In this document: positions 53,707-61,729 of the stretch, piece by piece
How positions within the stretch are numbered: position 1 is the first letter of the stretch
How the letters are laid out: the number at the start of each line of letters is the position of its first letter
Assembly: GCA_040219355.1 (NCBI GenBank)
Contig: JAVJSN010000001.1
Coordinates: 1-64,000, forward strand
Source: MH13 sp040219355
GTDB lineage: Bacteria > Pseudomonadota > Alphaproteobacteria > Rhizobiales > MH13
Direction: 5' to 3'
Length of the DNA: 64,000 nucleotides
The notes under the pieces: generated by a model
What the model was told of the DNA's origin: nothing
The model's database searches: none
The model's input: the letters and a program-made list of their open reading frames with translations, nothing else
Position numbers and translations under genes: made by a program

Positions 53707-53740
53707 GATTGCGAACGTTCGCAATCGCGATCGCGAACGT
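53707..53740. promoter_or_regulatory. 20-bp perfect palindrome, candidate operator
   Basis: GATTGCGAACGTTCGCAATC (53707-53726) is a perfect palindrome, followed at once by GCGATCGC and another GCGAACGT half site. It lies between the divergent secreted-protein gene and the devBCA-like operon, the place expected for a dimeric repressor site. Confidence 0.6.
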
Positions 53741-53839
53741 GGCCAATCTAACCAAAGTTTCACATTCAATATGGTGCGCCTAGCCTAGAGCGAGTGACCT
53801 GTTCGCTTGTCTGTTTCTCCTTGTTTAGAGGGTTAGTGC

Positions 53840-55078
53840 GTGTCTGCACCTGACGAAACACCGAAAATCGTGCGATTGCCGCTGGAAGACAACGGCAAAG
53901 CTGCGTCCGAATCCGGCGAGAAACGCCATCCATTCGCCTGGCTGCGTCACCTGTGGCGCCTGCCGGTCCTTTTGCTCATCATCGCGATGTCGGGCACTGC
54001 CGCACTCTACTTCCAGCCGCCAACGGTTCGCGCGATTTTTGCCTGGACCGGCCTGGAGATCGGCGGCGGCACGTCCAATCCCATCGCGGTTTCTCCAGTG
54101 CTGTTGGAGCGGTTGGAGCAGGGCGCGGTTGAGGTTCAGCCCAATGACGTTGTTGCACTAGGGCGTCTGCTGCCAGAAGGCGACATCATCACGCTGGCGC
54201 CGCCCTTTGGCGCTGGCGATGCGCGCGTTGCCTCCATCGTGATTGAGGAAGGCCAGATGGTGGCTGCTGGTAATTTGGTCGCCACGCTCGACAACGAAGA
54301 TCAACTGGCCGCCGCTCTTACAACCGCGCAGGCTGCTGTCGATGTGCGCCAAGCTGCGCTTGAACAGACGCAAGATTCCGTTGAAGCAAGTCGGTTGGAA
54401 GCGCAGGCCAACCGGGACCGGGCGCAATCAACCCTGAACCTTGCACAGGCCAATCTGACGCGCACCGAGCAACTTTTTGAGCGCGATATCGCCTCACAAG
54501 CCGCACTGGACCGCGAGCAGGCCGCCGTGGCTGACGCACAGCGTGACCTGGAACGCATGACCGCGACGCTGTCGCGGTTTGAAAATGGAGGCGGTGTCGC
54601 ACAGGCTGATATCAATCTGGCCGAGCAGAACCTGCGCGCCGCAGAAGCCGATTTGGCTCGGGCGCAAGGCGATCTGCGCCAGGCCCGCATTGTGGCGCCA
54701 ACCGATGGCGTCATCCTTGCGATCAACACTCGACTTGGCGAGCGCCCGGGCAATGATGGCGTGGCGACGCTGGCCGATACCTCGCACATGGTGGCCGAGC
54801 TGGAGGTGTATCAGGCCGATATTCGCCGGGTGGAACTTGGCCAGCGTGTGCATCTTTCAACCGAAGCGCTGGGCACCGAGCCGCTCACCGGTGAGGTGGC
54901 GCGTGTTGGACTTGAAGTTGGTCGTCAGACGCTGATTGCCGATGATCCAGCCGCCAATACTGATGCACGGGTGATCACGGTCACTGTTGCGCTTGATGCG
55001 CCGTCAACGGTGCGTGCAGCCGCCCTAAACGGCCTGGAAGTCGTAGCGCGCGTTGAGACTGGTGCGAGCGGCTCATGA
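53840..55078 (+). CDS. devB: HlyD/DevB-type periplasmic adaptor of an ABC exporter
   Basis: 412 residues from a GTG start. One N-terminal membrane helix (about 40-58), a lipoyl/barrel-sandwich half, a long coiled-coil (about 155-265, rich in A, Q, E; AQANLTRTEQLFERDIASQA), then the second lipoyl half with RIVAPTDGVILAINTRLGER and beta-barrel strands. It links an inner-membrane ABC transporter to an outer-membrane channel. The DevB assignment comes from the DevC-like and DevA-like genes that follow with overlapping or close junctions. Confidence 0.85.
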   Translation: MSAPDETPKIVRLPLEDNGKAASESGEKRHPFAWLRHLWRLPVLLLIIAMSGTAALYFQPPTVRAIFAWTGLEIGGGTSNPIAVSPVLLERLEQGAVEVQPNDVVALGRLLPEGDIITLAPPFGAGDARVASIVIEEGQMVAAGNLVATLDNEDQLAAALTTAQAAVDVRQAALEQTQDSVEASRLEAQANRDRAQSTLNLAQANLTRTEQLFERDIASQAALDREQAAVADAQRDLERMTATLSRFENGGGVAQADINLAEQNLRAAEADLARAQGDLRQARIVAPTDGVILAINTRLGERPGNDGVATLADTSHMVAELEVYQADIRRVELGQRVHLSTEALGTEPLTGEVARVGLEVGRQTLIADDPAANTDARVITVTVALDAPSTVRAAALNGLEVVARVETGASGS

Positions 55079-56250
55079 CCGCTCTTCTAACGCGCCTTCT
55101 GGGCCGTATCCCTATCGGCTGGTTGCAGCTCACCCACAGCAAGAGCCGCCTCACCGTTGCCTTGGCCGGTGTCGCTTTTGCCAATGTGCTGGTGTTTGTG
55201 CAGTTGGGCATCTCTGGTGGGCTGAACCAGACCATCAATCTTTCCTACCAGCCCATCCAGGCTGACATCTTGATCTCATCGCGTGATGCCAACACGCTAT
55301 TGGACGGATCGCCGGTCGCTCGGCAACGGATGTTTCAGGCGCTTTCGGTGGATGGCGTTGCGCAAGCCACACCGCTTTATCTTGGGCTGACCGACTGGGA
55401 GCGAGAGGATGGCGGCTCGACCAGCCTGCAGGTCTATGGTTTTCCGCCGGAGGCTGGCAATTTCGTCAATCGGCTCTATGCAGATCGCCTGCCCGATCTG
55501 CGCTTGCCAAGCACCGCCCTTTTGGATCGACAAACCCGGGGCGTCAGCTTTGAGGACGACGATCTGCCGACGCTCAGCGCACCGCTTGAGGCAGAGCTTA
55601 GCGGTGTTGCGATGGACATCATTGGCACTTTCTCGATCGGGGCGGGCTTTTCTGCCGATGGCAACCTTCTGGTGTCCGACCAGACATTCTTTCGGCTTTT
55701 CTCACAGCGCAGCGCTGGCACGCCCTCGCATATCTTGGTCGGCGCTGAGCCTGGTTACGATCTTCCGGCGCTTGCAAAAGCGATTGACGATAGCATCGCC
55801 AGCGATGCTGTGATCGTGCGCCCTTTGAGCCAGGCCATTGCCTCTGATGTCGCCTACCAAACCACTGAGCGGCCCACCGGCCTGATATTTGGATTTGGCG
55901 TGGTGATGGGCGCGATTGTTGGCGTGGTGATTGTCTATCAAGTGCTTTCTACCGACGTTGCCGACCATTTGCGCGAATACGCAACATTCAAAGCCATGGG
56001 CTACAAACAGCGGTTCTTCTTGGGACTGGTGTTCGAAGAGGCTGTCATTATGGCGGTGTTGGGTTTTATCCCCGGCATCCTGATATCCTTGGGCATCTAT
56101 GCTGGCATGGCTGCGGCGACCGGCCTGCCAATTGCAATGGATCTGCCGCGCGCCGTTGGTGTGCTGGTGGGCACCATTACAGCCTGCACCCTGTCGGGAG
56201 CGATAGCCACGCGGCGTCTGGCGGCGGCTGATCCCGCTGATCTTTTTTAA
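55075..56250 (+). CDS. devC: DevC-type ABC exporter permease (FtsX family)
   Basis: 391 residues with four helices: one near the N-terminus (VALAGVAFANVLVFVQLGIS), then three in the C-terminal FtsX domain (FGFGVVMGAIVGVVIVYQVL; EEAVIMAVLGFIPGILISLG; VGVLVGTITACTLSGAI) separated from it by a periplasmic domain. The start LTHSKSRLTVALAGVAFANV and VYQVLSTDVADHLREYATFK match the DevC family, known in cyanobacteria for glycolipid export. It overlaps the adaptor gene by ATGA and lies 12 bp before the ATPase gene. Confidence 0.87.
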   Translation: MTALLTRLLGRIPIGWLQLTHSKSRLTVALAGVAFANVLVFVQLGISGGLNQTINLSYQPIQADILISSRDANTLLDGSPVARQRMFQALSVDGVAQATPLYLGLTDWEREDGGSTSLQVYGFPPEAGNFVNRLYADRLPDLRLPSTALLDRQTRGVSFEDDDLPTLSAPLEAELSGVAMDIIGTFSIGAGFSADGNLLVSDQTFFRLFSQRSAGTPSHILVGAEPGYDLPALAKAIDDSIASDAVIVRPLSQAIASDVAYQTTERPTGLIFGFGVVMGAIVGVVIVYQVLSTDVADHLREYATFKAMGYKQRFFLGLVFEEAVIMAVLGFIPGILISLGIYAGMAAATGLPIAMDLPRAVGVLVGTITACTLSGAIATRRLAAADPADLF

Positions 56251-56262
56251 AGGCACGGCGCG

Positions 56263-56958
56263 ATGGACCAGAATGATCCCATTGTCGTGCGCGGCCTCAA
56301 CCATTGGTTCGGCCAAGGCGATGCGCGCAAGCAGGCCGTGTTTGATGTGTCGATGCGTGTGAAACGCGGGTCGCTGACCATTCTCATGGGGCCATCGGGT
56401 TCAGGCAAAACCACCGTGCTGACGCTCATGGGGTGCTTGCGCGACGTGCAGGATGGTTCGGTCAATCTGCTTGGCGAGGAACTCAATGGCGCAAGCGAAC
56501 AGAGCCAAGTGCTGCTGCGCCGCAAGCTGGGCTTTATCTTCCAGGCCCACAATTTGCACGACAGTTTGACTGCCCGTCAGAACGTGCTGATGGGCCTTCA
56601 GGTTCACGGCAAGGGCGATGATGGCGCGCAGGAACGCGCAGCCGATCATATGCTCGATCTTGTGGGGCTATCTGATCGGCGCACGTATCTGCCAGGCAAC
56701 CTCTCCGGCGGGCAGAAGCAACGTGTAGCGATTGCCCGCGCTCTGGTATCGAACCCGCAAATTGTGTTTGCCGATGAGCCGACCGCCGCGCTCGACAAAG
56801 AGAGCGGCCAAACGGTGGTGGAGATGCTGGCGGCCCTGGGTCACCAGCGCGGCACCACCACGCTGATGGTTACCCACGACAACCGCATCCTTGATCTGGC
56901 AGACCGGATCGTGACGCTGGAAGACGGCCGGATTGTTTCTGATACAGCGCCAGTCTAG
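56263..56958 (+). CDS. devA: DevA-type ABC exporter ATPase
   Basis: 231 residues. Walker A MGPSGSGKTTVLTLMGCLRD, Q-loop FIFQAHNLHDSLTARQNV, signature NLSGGQKQRVAIARALV, Walker B IVFADEPTAALD and switch VTHDNRI place it in the MacB/LolD/DevA group. It powers the exporter with DevC and the HlyD-like adaptor. An outer-membrane TolC-type partner is not encoded nearby. Its end faces the ketoacyl synthase gene, 10 bp away. Confidence 0.9.
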   Translation: MDQNDPIVVRGLNHWFGQGDARKQAVFDVSMRVKRGSLTILMGPSGSGKTTVLTLMGCLRDVQDGSVNLLGEELNGASEQSQVLLRRKLGFIFQAHNLHDSLTARQNVLMGLQVHGKGDDGAQERAADHMLDLVGLSDRRTYLPGNLSGGQKQRVAIARALVSNPQIVFADEPTAALDKESGQTVVEMLAALGHQRGTTTLMVTHDNRILDLADRIVTLEDGRIVSDTAPV

Positions 56959-56968
56959 GGTCTCGACC

Positions 56969-58244
56969 TTAAACGGCAGAAACCACCAAAGATGCATTGA
57001 CCCCGCCAAAGCCAAACGCGTTGCACAGAGCGTAGGAAATATCAGAGCGGCGACCAAGATCGGGCACGAAGTCCAAATCCTGGGCGCCCTCGTCGGCTTG
57101 GGTGAAGTTCAGCGTGGCAGGAATTGCGCCCTTCATCACCGCAAGCGCAGTGAAGATCGCTTCCACCGCACCTGCTGCGCCGAGCAGATGACCGGTTGCC
57201 GATTTGGTTGAGGAGATGGGGATGCTCGGCAATGTACCGCCAAACACCGAACGCAAGGCCGCCACTTCGCCTGCATCACCCACGGGCGTCGAGGTGGCAT
57301 GGCCATTGATATAGTCGATTGAGCCGACCTCTGCGCCCGCTGCTTTCAGCGCCCTATGGATCGCCAACGCAGCGCCTGAACCATCTTCCGGCCCGGGCAG
57401 TCAGATGATAGGCATCCGCGCTGGTGCCATAGCCTTCGAGCACCGCCAAGGGCATCGCTCCGCGCGCGGTGGCGTGGGATTTGCGCTCCAGCACCATCAA
57501 TCCGGCCCCTTCAGAGAGTACAAAGCCAGAACGCGAGCGATCATAGGGACGCGAGGCTGTTTGTGGCGTGTCGTTTTCGGTTGAAAGGGCGCGTGCCGCG
57601 TTGAAACCAGCCAGTGCCAAGCGGTCAACGCACGCCTCGGTGCCACCGGCCAACACAACGTCGGCCTCACCGGTTTCGATCAGTCGCATGCCATCGCCAA
57701 TGCTTTGCAAGCCAGCCGCACAGGCGGTGATCGGCGCGCCGATGGGGCCCCGAAAGCCATAGCGTATCGACACGTTGCCAGCAGCCAAGTTGCCCAGAAA
57801 CTGTGGCACCACAAATGGTGACAAACGCCGCGGGCCGCGCTCATCAAGCGTGCGCACGGCCTGGGTGACGATAGGAAAACCGCCAATGCCGGTGCCAATC
57901 AGCGTTGCCGTGCGATCCTTTTGTGCCTGATCCTGCGGGTGCCAGCCTGCCTGATCGAGCGCTTCCTGCGCGGCGGCCAAAGCGTAGAGCGTGAAGAGAT
58001 CGATCTTCTTGCGATCTTTGGTGCTTACCACCTTGTCGGGATCAAGACCGGCTTCATCGGTCTCATTGTTTGGGACCGTGCCTGCGATCTGCGTTGCAAG
58101 ATCATCCGTGCCAAACCGATCCACCTTGGTGATCCCGGATTGGCCTTCCAGCAAGCGTTGCCACACAGCCTCAACACCACAGCTGAGCGGCGTGACAAGG
58201 CCCATTCCGGTCACGACAATCGGATCGTTGGACGCATCGGTCAT
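56969..58244 (-). pseudogene. Beta-ketoacyl-ACP synthase (FabF-like), frameshifted
   Basis: Two minus-strand frames together give one complete KAS II protein of about 425 residues. The first (from ATG 58244) has VVTGMGLVTPLSCGVEAVWQ and the nucleophile in PITACAAGLQSIGDGM (Cys175). It then shifts near 57391-57398 after DAYHLTA. The second has YINGHATSTPVGDAGE and STKSATGHLLGAAG (both catalytic histidines and the lysine) and ends FGGVNASLVV. Removing one G from the GGG in CCCGGGCC restores the frame as TARPEDGSGAALAIHRAL. All active-site residues survive, so either the gene is recently broken or the base is an assembly error. A MarR gene lies upstream on the same strand with a palindrome between them. 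Confidence 0.8.
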
Positions 58245-58257
58245 TAGAGCTTTCCTT

Positions 58258-58273
58258 TCGTGCATATGCACAT
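58258..58273. promoter_or_regulatory. Palindrome upstream of the ketoacyl synthase gene
   Basis: GTGCATATGCAC (58260-58271) is a perfect 12-bp palindrome just before the ketoacyl-ACP synthase start. A near-identical word lies before the MarR gene, suggesting a shared MarR operator. Confidence 0.6.
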
Positions 58274-58292
58274 ATTCAGTTAAAAAAAGAGA

Positions 58293-58724
58293 CTACAGAT
58301 CAGAAAGAAGGGCGAGCGTTGCCTGCATCTGCTTCCATTGACCCTCGCCCAACCTGGCCCGCAGAGCGTCCTGCGCCTCGTGCCACAACGGCACCATTTC
58401 CATCAGTTTGGTTTGCCCAGTTTGCGACAGCCGATACGCTTTTGCACCGCCACGCCCTCCGACTCGAGCCTCCACATGCCCCGCATTTTCCAGCAGGCAC
58501 AGGTTTCGCGTGAGGGCTGAGCGTTCAATGGCCATGCCATCGGCAAGCTCGGATACCGACGTCGCCTCGCTACCATACAGCGCAAACAACAGCGATGCCT
58601 GGGAAGGCGTTACACCATGCGGCTTGATCAGCCTGCCAAAATGGCGCGACACCGAGCGTGCCGCGCGGCGCGATTTGGTGAGCACGCATTGGCTTCGAAA
58701 GAGGTTCGGATCAATCTCATCCAT
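58293..58724 (-). CDS. MarR-family transcriptional regulator
   Basis: 143 residues. A winged helix-turn-helix with ATSVSELADGMAIERSALTR (recognition region), NLCLLENAGHVEARVGGRGG (wing) and YRLSQTGQTKLMEMVPLW matches the MarR pattern. Such repressors bind palindromes and release on a small phenolic or fatty ligand. Related palindromes occur at its own start and in the gap to the ketoacyl synthase, so autoregulation and control of that gene are likely. Confidence 0.9.
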   Translation of the reverse strand: MDEIDPNLFRSQCVLTKSRRAARSVSRHFGRLIKPHGVTPSQASLLFALYGSEATSVSELADGMAIERSALTRNLCLLENAGHVEARVGGRGGAKAYRLSQTGQTKLMEMVPLWHEAQDALRARLGEGQWKQMQATLALLSDL

Positions 58725-58725
58725 T

Positions 58726-58743
58726 CATGTGTGCATATACATG
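58726..58743. promoter_or_regulatory. Palindrome at the MarR gene start, candidate autoregulatory site
   Basis: CATGTGTGCATATACATG is an inverted repeat with one mismatched pair, centred on TGCATA as in the copy at 58260. It abuts the marR start codon at 58724. Confidence 0.6.
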
Positions 58744-58800
58744 AAATAAGAATTGTAAAGTCTTGTGGTTCTTTCACGCACCCGATTGATGGCAGGCGGT

Positions 58801-59604
58801 TTAGGCGACGGCCTTAGTGGATGAGAGAGGGAAGCCGTCAGCAATGGCCGGGATATCCGTTTTACTGACAAACGTTTCCACTTCTGGCTTTGCGAAGTAA
58901 TAGCCCTGTTGCAACGTGACGCCAGCCTGATAAAGCGCTCGCGCTTCAGCTTCGGTTTCAATGCATTCGGCCAAAACTTTTACCTTCAAAAGTTTGCTGA
59001 TCGATAGGATTCCAGAAATGATGGCTTGGCGGCTGGGCGACTTATCGATCCCGCGCACCAACTCCTTGTCGATCTTGATGAGATCAGTCTGGAATTGCGC
59101 CAATAACCCAAGACCGGCAAAGCCAGCACCAAAATCGTCGATGGCCGTGGTGAAGCCCATCTTTTTGTATTCGTTGACGATGCGCTTGACGTGCTCAACG
59201 TCGTCCATTTTCTCGTTTTCGGTGAATTCGAACATCAAGCGGCGCGGGCTGAACTTTGCTTCGGACGCGGCAGCAAGCGTTGCGCGGATGCAGGCCTTTG
59301 GTTCGTAAACCGCATTGGGCATGAAATTGATGGACAGCATCGCATCGCTCGCGCGGTCGAGCTTGGCCCCGGCCAGTTGGATGGCCGTGACGCGGCAGGC
59401 TTGATCAAAGGCGTAACGATTCTTCTCGTTGACTTGCGCCAAAACCTCGCCCGCGCCCTCACCGCTCTTTCCGCGCACCAAGGCTTCGTAGCCCCAGATG
59501 CGATCCTGTGCGATATCCAAAATTGGCTGAAACGCCATCGTGAAGGGGATATCAAACGCGTTGGCGTCGGCATTGCGACACCCTGGACAGCCCATCTTTG
59601 TCAT
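58801..59604 (-). CDS. EAL-domain cyclic-di-GMP phosphodiesterase-like protein
   Basis: 267 residues, an EAL domain with little else. The N-terminus has a CPGC pair (Cys6, Cys9), then FTMAFQPILDIAQDRIWGYE with EAL at 40-42, SINFMPNAVYEP, FEFTENEKMDD, IDDFGAGFAGLGLLAQFQTD and KIDKELVRGID. The key acidic residues for catalysis look present. The short form with an N-terminal cysteine pair recalls BLUF/EAL-type YcgF relatives without the sensor, possibly binding metal. No membrane segment, so cytoplasmic. Confidence 0.87.
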   Translation of the reverse strand: MTKMGCPGCRNADANAFDIPFTMAFQPILDIAQDRIWGYEALVRGKSGEGAGEVLAQVNEKNRYAFDQACRVTAIQLAGAKLDRASDAMLSINFMPNAVYEPKACIRATLAAASEAKFSPRRLMFEFTENEKMDDVEHVKRIVNEYKKMGFTTAIDDFGAGFAGLGLLAQFQTDLIKIDKELVRGIDKSPSRQAIISGILSISKLLKVKVLAECIETEAEARALYQAGVTLQQGYYFAKPEVETFVSKTDIPAIADGFPLSSTKAVA

Positions 59605-59917
59605 AGAAACGCGTCCTTCTTTACCCCGAGTTGTACTTCTTCACTTTGTTTTGCGCGACAACTCTTAAAGAAAGCCTAGGATTACTGGGTTCTACGCCAA
59701 AAAGCACGTGATAGCCCCTAGATTATCCAGCAGGCGCGCCACTACCTATGCGGGTATTGTCAGCCATCATTCAGTCATTCGCACCGACCTTTGTGTGATC
59801 CTCGGCACAGTTACCTGTCGCAAACACTGACATCCTCCAATCATCGAAACACGGCCACATCGCTCTGCCAACCGGCCGCGTTGAAAACCCGAATTTAAAA
59901 CCCTAGAGGATGACCCA
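59605..59917. other. Intergenic region upstream of the BA14K-like pair
   Basis: 313 bp between the divergent EAL gene and the first BA14K-like gene. It holds an inverted repeat GAGTTGT...ACAACTC (about 59628-59664) with a 23-nt loop. The last 80 bases (CCAATCATCGAAAC...GAGGATGACCCA) recur before the second copy at 60423-60495. Confidence 0.4.
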
Positions 59918-60247
59918 ATGACCTTCGCTCCCAAAAAAGCTCTCGTTGCTGCCGCTGTTTCCATCGCCACACTCGCTGGTGCGACCGGCACCACGACAAC
60001 TGCCGCACATGCCAATGAATATGTTGCTGGCGGCATCGGTTTTGTTGCCGGCGCTCTCGTCGGCTCGGCACTCACCCAGGCACATCAGCCGCAAGTTGTT
60101 TATCACCAGCAGCCAGTTGTTGTTCATGGTCGTCCAGCAGCATGGACCCCAGCTTGGTACGCTTCCTGCTCAAACCGTTACCGCTCGTTCAACCCACAAA
60201 CCGGTTACTGGCTGCACGTTTCTGGTCAGTATCGTTTCTGCCAGTAA
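59918..60247 (+). CDS. BA14K-like small secreted protein, copy 1
   Basis: 109 residues. A signal peptide (KALVAAAVSIATLAGATG..., cleavage near AHANEY) is followed by a glycine-rich hydrophobic stretch (YVAGGIGFVAGALVGSALTQ) and a C-terminal motif CSNRYRSFNPQTGYWLHVSG ending in FCQ, the C..RYRSF.P.TG......G..R.C signature of the BA14K (PF07886) immunoreactive family of Hyphomicrobiales. The role is unknown, envelope-associated. GAGGATGACCCA precedes the start. A terminator follows. Confidence 0.82.
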   Translation: MTFAPKKALVAAAVSIATLAGATGTTTTAAHANEYVAGGIGFVAGALVGSALTQAHQPQVVYHQQPVVVHGRPAAWTPAWYASCSNRYRSFNPQTGYWLHVSGQYRFCQ

Positions 60248-60265
60248 GCCTTCCCCAATCCTTCC

Positions 60266-60304
60266 AAAAAACCCCGTCGGTGAAACCACCGGCGGGGTTT
60301 TTCT
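60266..60304 (+). terminator. Terminator after BA14K-like copy 1
   Basis: AAAAACCCCGTCGGTG-AAAC-CACCGGCGGGGTTTTT is a strong stem-loop with flanking A and T runs. Confidence 0.9.
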
Positions 60305-60495
60305 TTGTGGGTCACGTGTTGCGCGTTTCGCCCTGCCCGCTTCCCGCCCTTCAAACGGTTTTTTTGCAAATGCACCAAGTGTGACGGGCAGCACAGCTGT
60401 TGGGCAGCCAAGCAGGCATTCTCCAATCATCGAAACGCGGCCACCAAAACCAACCAACTCCAACCGGCCGGGTTTGAAAACAAGAGGATGACCCA

Positions 60496-60825
60496 ATGAC
60501 CTTCGCTCCCAAAAAAGCTCTCGTTGCTGCTGTTGTTTCCTTCGCCACAATTGTCGGTGCCACAGCGACCACAACAAACACCGCCCAAGCCAATGAATAT
60601 GTCGCAGGTGGTATCGGTTTTGTTGCTGGCACGATTGTCGGCTCGGCGCTCACACAGGCGCATCAGCCGCGCGTTGTTTATCACCAGCAGCCCGTTGTTG
60701 TGCATGCGCGCCCTGCACCTTGGACCCCTGCCTGGTACTCCTATTGTGGTCAGCGCTACCGCTCATTCAACCCACAGACCGGCTACTTCCTGGCTTACTC
60801 TGGCAACTACACCTTCTGCCAGTAA
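60496..60825 (+). CDS. BA14K-like small secreted protein, copy 2
   Basis: 109 residues, same length as copy 1 and about 80 percent identical by eye. The first 14 residues are the same at the DNA level as well (ATGACCTTCGCTCCCAAAAA onwards). It ends CGQRYRSFNPQTGYFLAYSG with FCQ. The leader is also duplicated, so the event copied promoter region and gene. It has its own terminator. Confidence 0.82.
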   Translation: MTFAPKKALVAAVVSFATIVGATATTTNTAQANEYVAGGIGFVAGTIVGSALTQAHQPRVVYHQQPVVVHARPAPWTPAWYSYCGQRYRSFNPQTGYFLAYSGNYTFCQ

Positions 60826-60841
60826 GCTCAGACCAACGTTC

Positions 60842-60877
60842 AAAAAACCCCGTCTGCTTACCGCAGGCGGGGTTTTT
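60842..60877 (+). terminator. Bidirectional terminator between BA14K-like copy 2 and mmcB
   Basis: AAAAAACCCCGTCTGC-TTAC-CGCAGGCGGGGTTTTTC pairs along its length and carries T runs on both strands, serving the convergent genes. Confidence 0.9.
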
Positions 60878-60882
60878 CACGT

Positions 60883-61371
60883 CTAGACTTCCGGCGCACC
60901 GCCACCTGGATCATCCAGCCGATGCAGCCGGCCAATGGCATGGCGCGCCAGCCGAAGCGTCAGAGCTTTGCGGCGCGAGGCATGCAGTTTGATCAGCCGC
61001 GATTCGCGGACAATATGCGCCCCAAACCCATCGGCGATCATCAGGCCCTCTGTTGCAGGGAAGATCTCCTGCGCCACATCCGGTGCGGTGGCGAAGGTGA
61101 AACGGTCGCAGAAATCAATGTAGTCCGGCCACTTGGTGTCAGAGCGCAGATCGGCGGGCGATGATTTCACCTCGATGATGGTGATCAAGCCATCGGGTGA
61201 AAGCGCCACAATGTCGGCGCGGCGGCCATTGGCCAAACTTGCCTCAAACAAACAGGTCGCCCCCGCCTGCGCGTAAAACCGTGCCGCCCCGCGACGGATG
61301 GCAAGCGCACGGTCCGACTGGCGACCATCGGTAAAGGGCGACTCGGCTAAGGGCGAAGCGTTGGGTTCCAT
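60883..61371 (-). CDS. mmcB: MmcB-family DNA repair protein
   Basis: 162 residues. Nuclease-like core of the PD-(D/E)xK type: FEASLANGRRADIVALSPDG and LITIIEVKSSPADLRSDTKW, then PDYIDFCDRFTFATAP. This is the MmcB family (PF06319) first described in Caulobacter as SOS-induced and needed for mitomycin C resistance. The partner imuB-type genes are not near. Its start is close to the repeat at 61375. Confidence 0.87.
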   Translation of the reverse strand: MEPNASPLAESPFTDGRQSDRALAIRRGAARFYAQAGATCLFEASLANGRRADIVALSPDGLITIIEVKSSPADLRSDTKWPDYIDFCDRFTFATAPDVAQEIFPATEGLMIADGFGAHIVRESRLIKLHASRRKALTLRLARHAIGRLHRLDDPGGGAPEV

Positions 61372-61729
61372 GGGCCTAGGGTCAGGACCTACTTATTATA
61401 ACGGCCAAATCACGCGACTGAAAATCACTGCCAGCGTCCTGATTGTGACGCAGAGCACAGTTTGGCGCTGATCATTAGCGCACCATGAAGCCGTTGCAAC
61501 AACGGCGCTCATCACTGCGATGAACTGCCAAGTTGTAGAGATGGCTTTGGGCTGGGTGCAAGCCCCACCGCCTCGGCCTTACTGCCGCTCTGCCCCGCTC
61601 CGCATCGATTGCTTGCAATCGGTGTGGGGCGGGTATGCAACCAGCATGTGATGCCTGCTGTTATGGGCCCGCGTGACGAACGTGGGCCGAATCAGGCATT
61701 CTTTAACGTACGGACATTAGACAACGGTC
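61372..61729. other. Divergent mmcB-fliK-like intergenic region with repeats
   Basis: 358 bp without a coding frame. It starts with CCTAGGGTCAGGACC (61375-61389), identical to the left end of the element at 14527. It then holds GCCGTTG-CAA-CAACGGC (61490-61506) and a long hairpin at 61594-61633. Confidence 0.5.
61594..61633. repeat. 18-bp stem hairpin with CTTG loop
   Basis: CCCGCTCCGCATCGATTG (61594-61611) and CAATCGGTGTGGGGCGGG (61616-61633) pair at all 18 positions when G-T wobbles are allowed (four of them). No T run follows, so it is unlike a terminator and more like a REP element or RNA structure. Confidence 0.55.
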
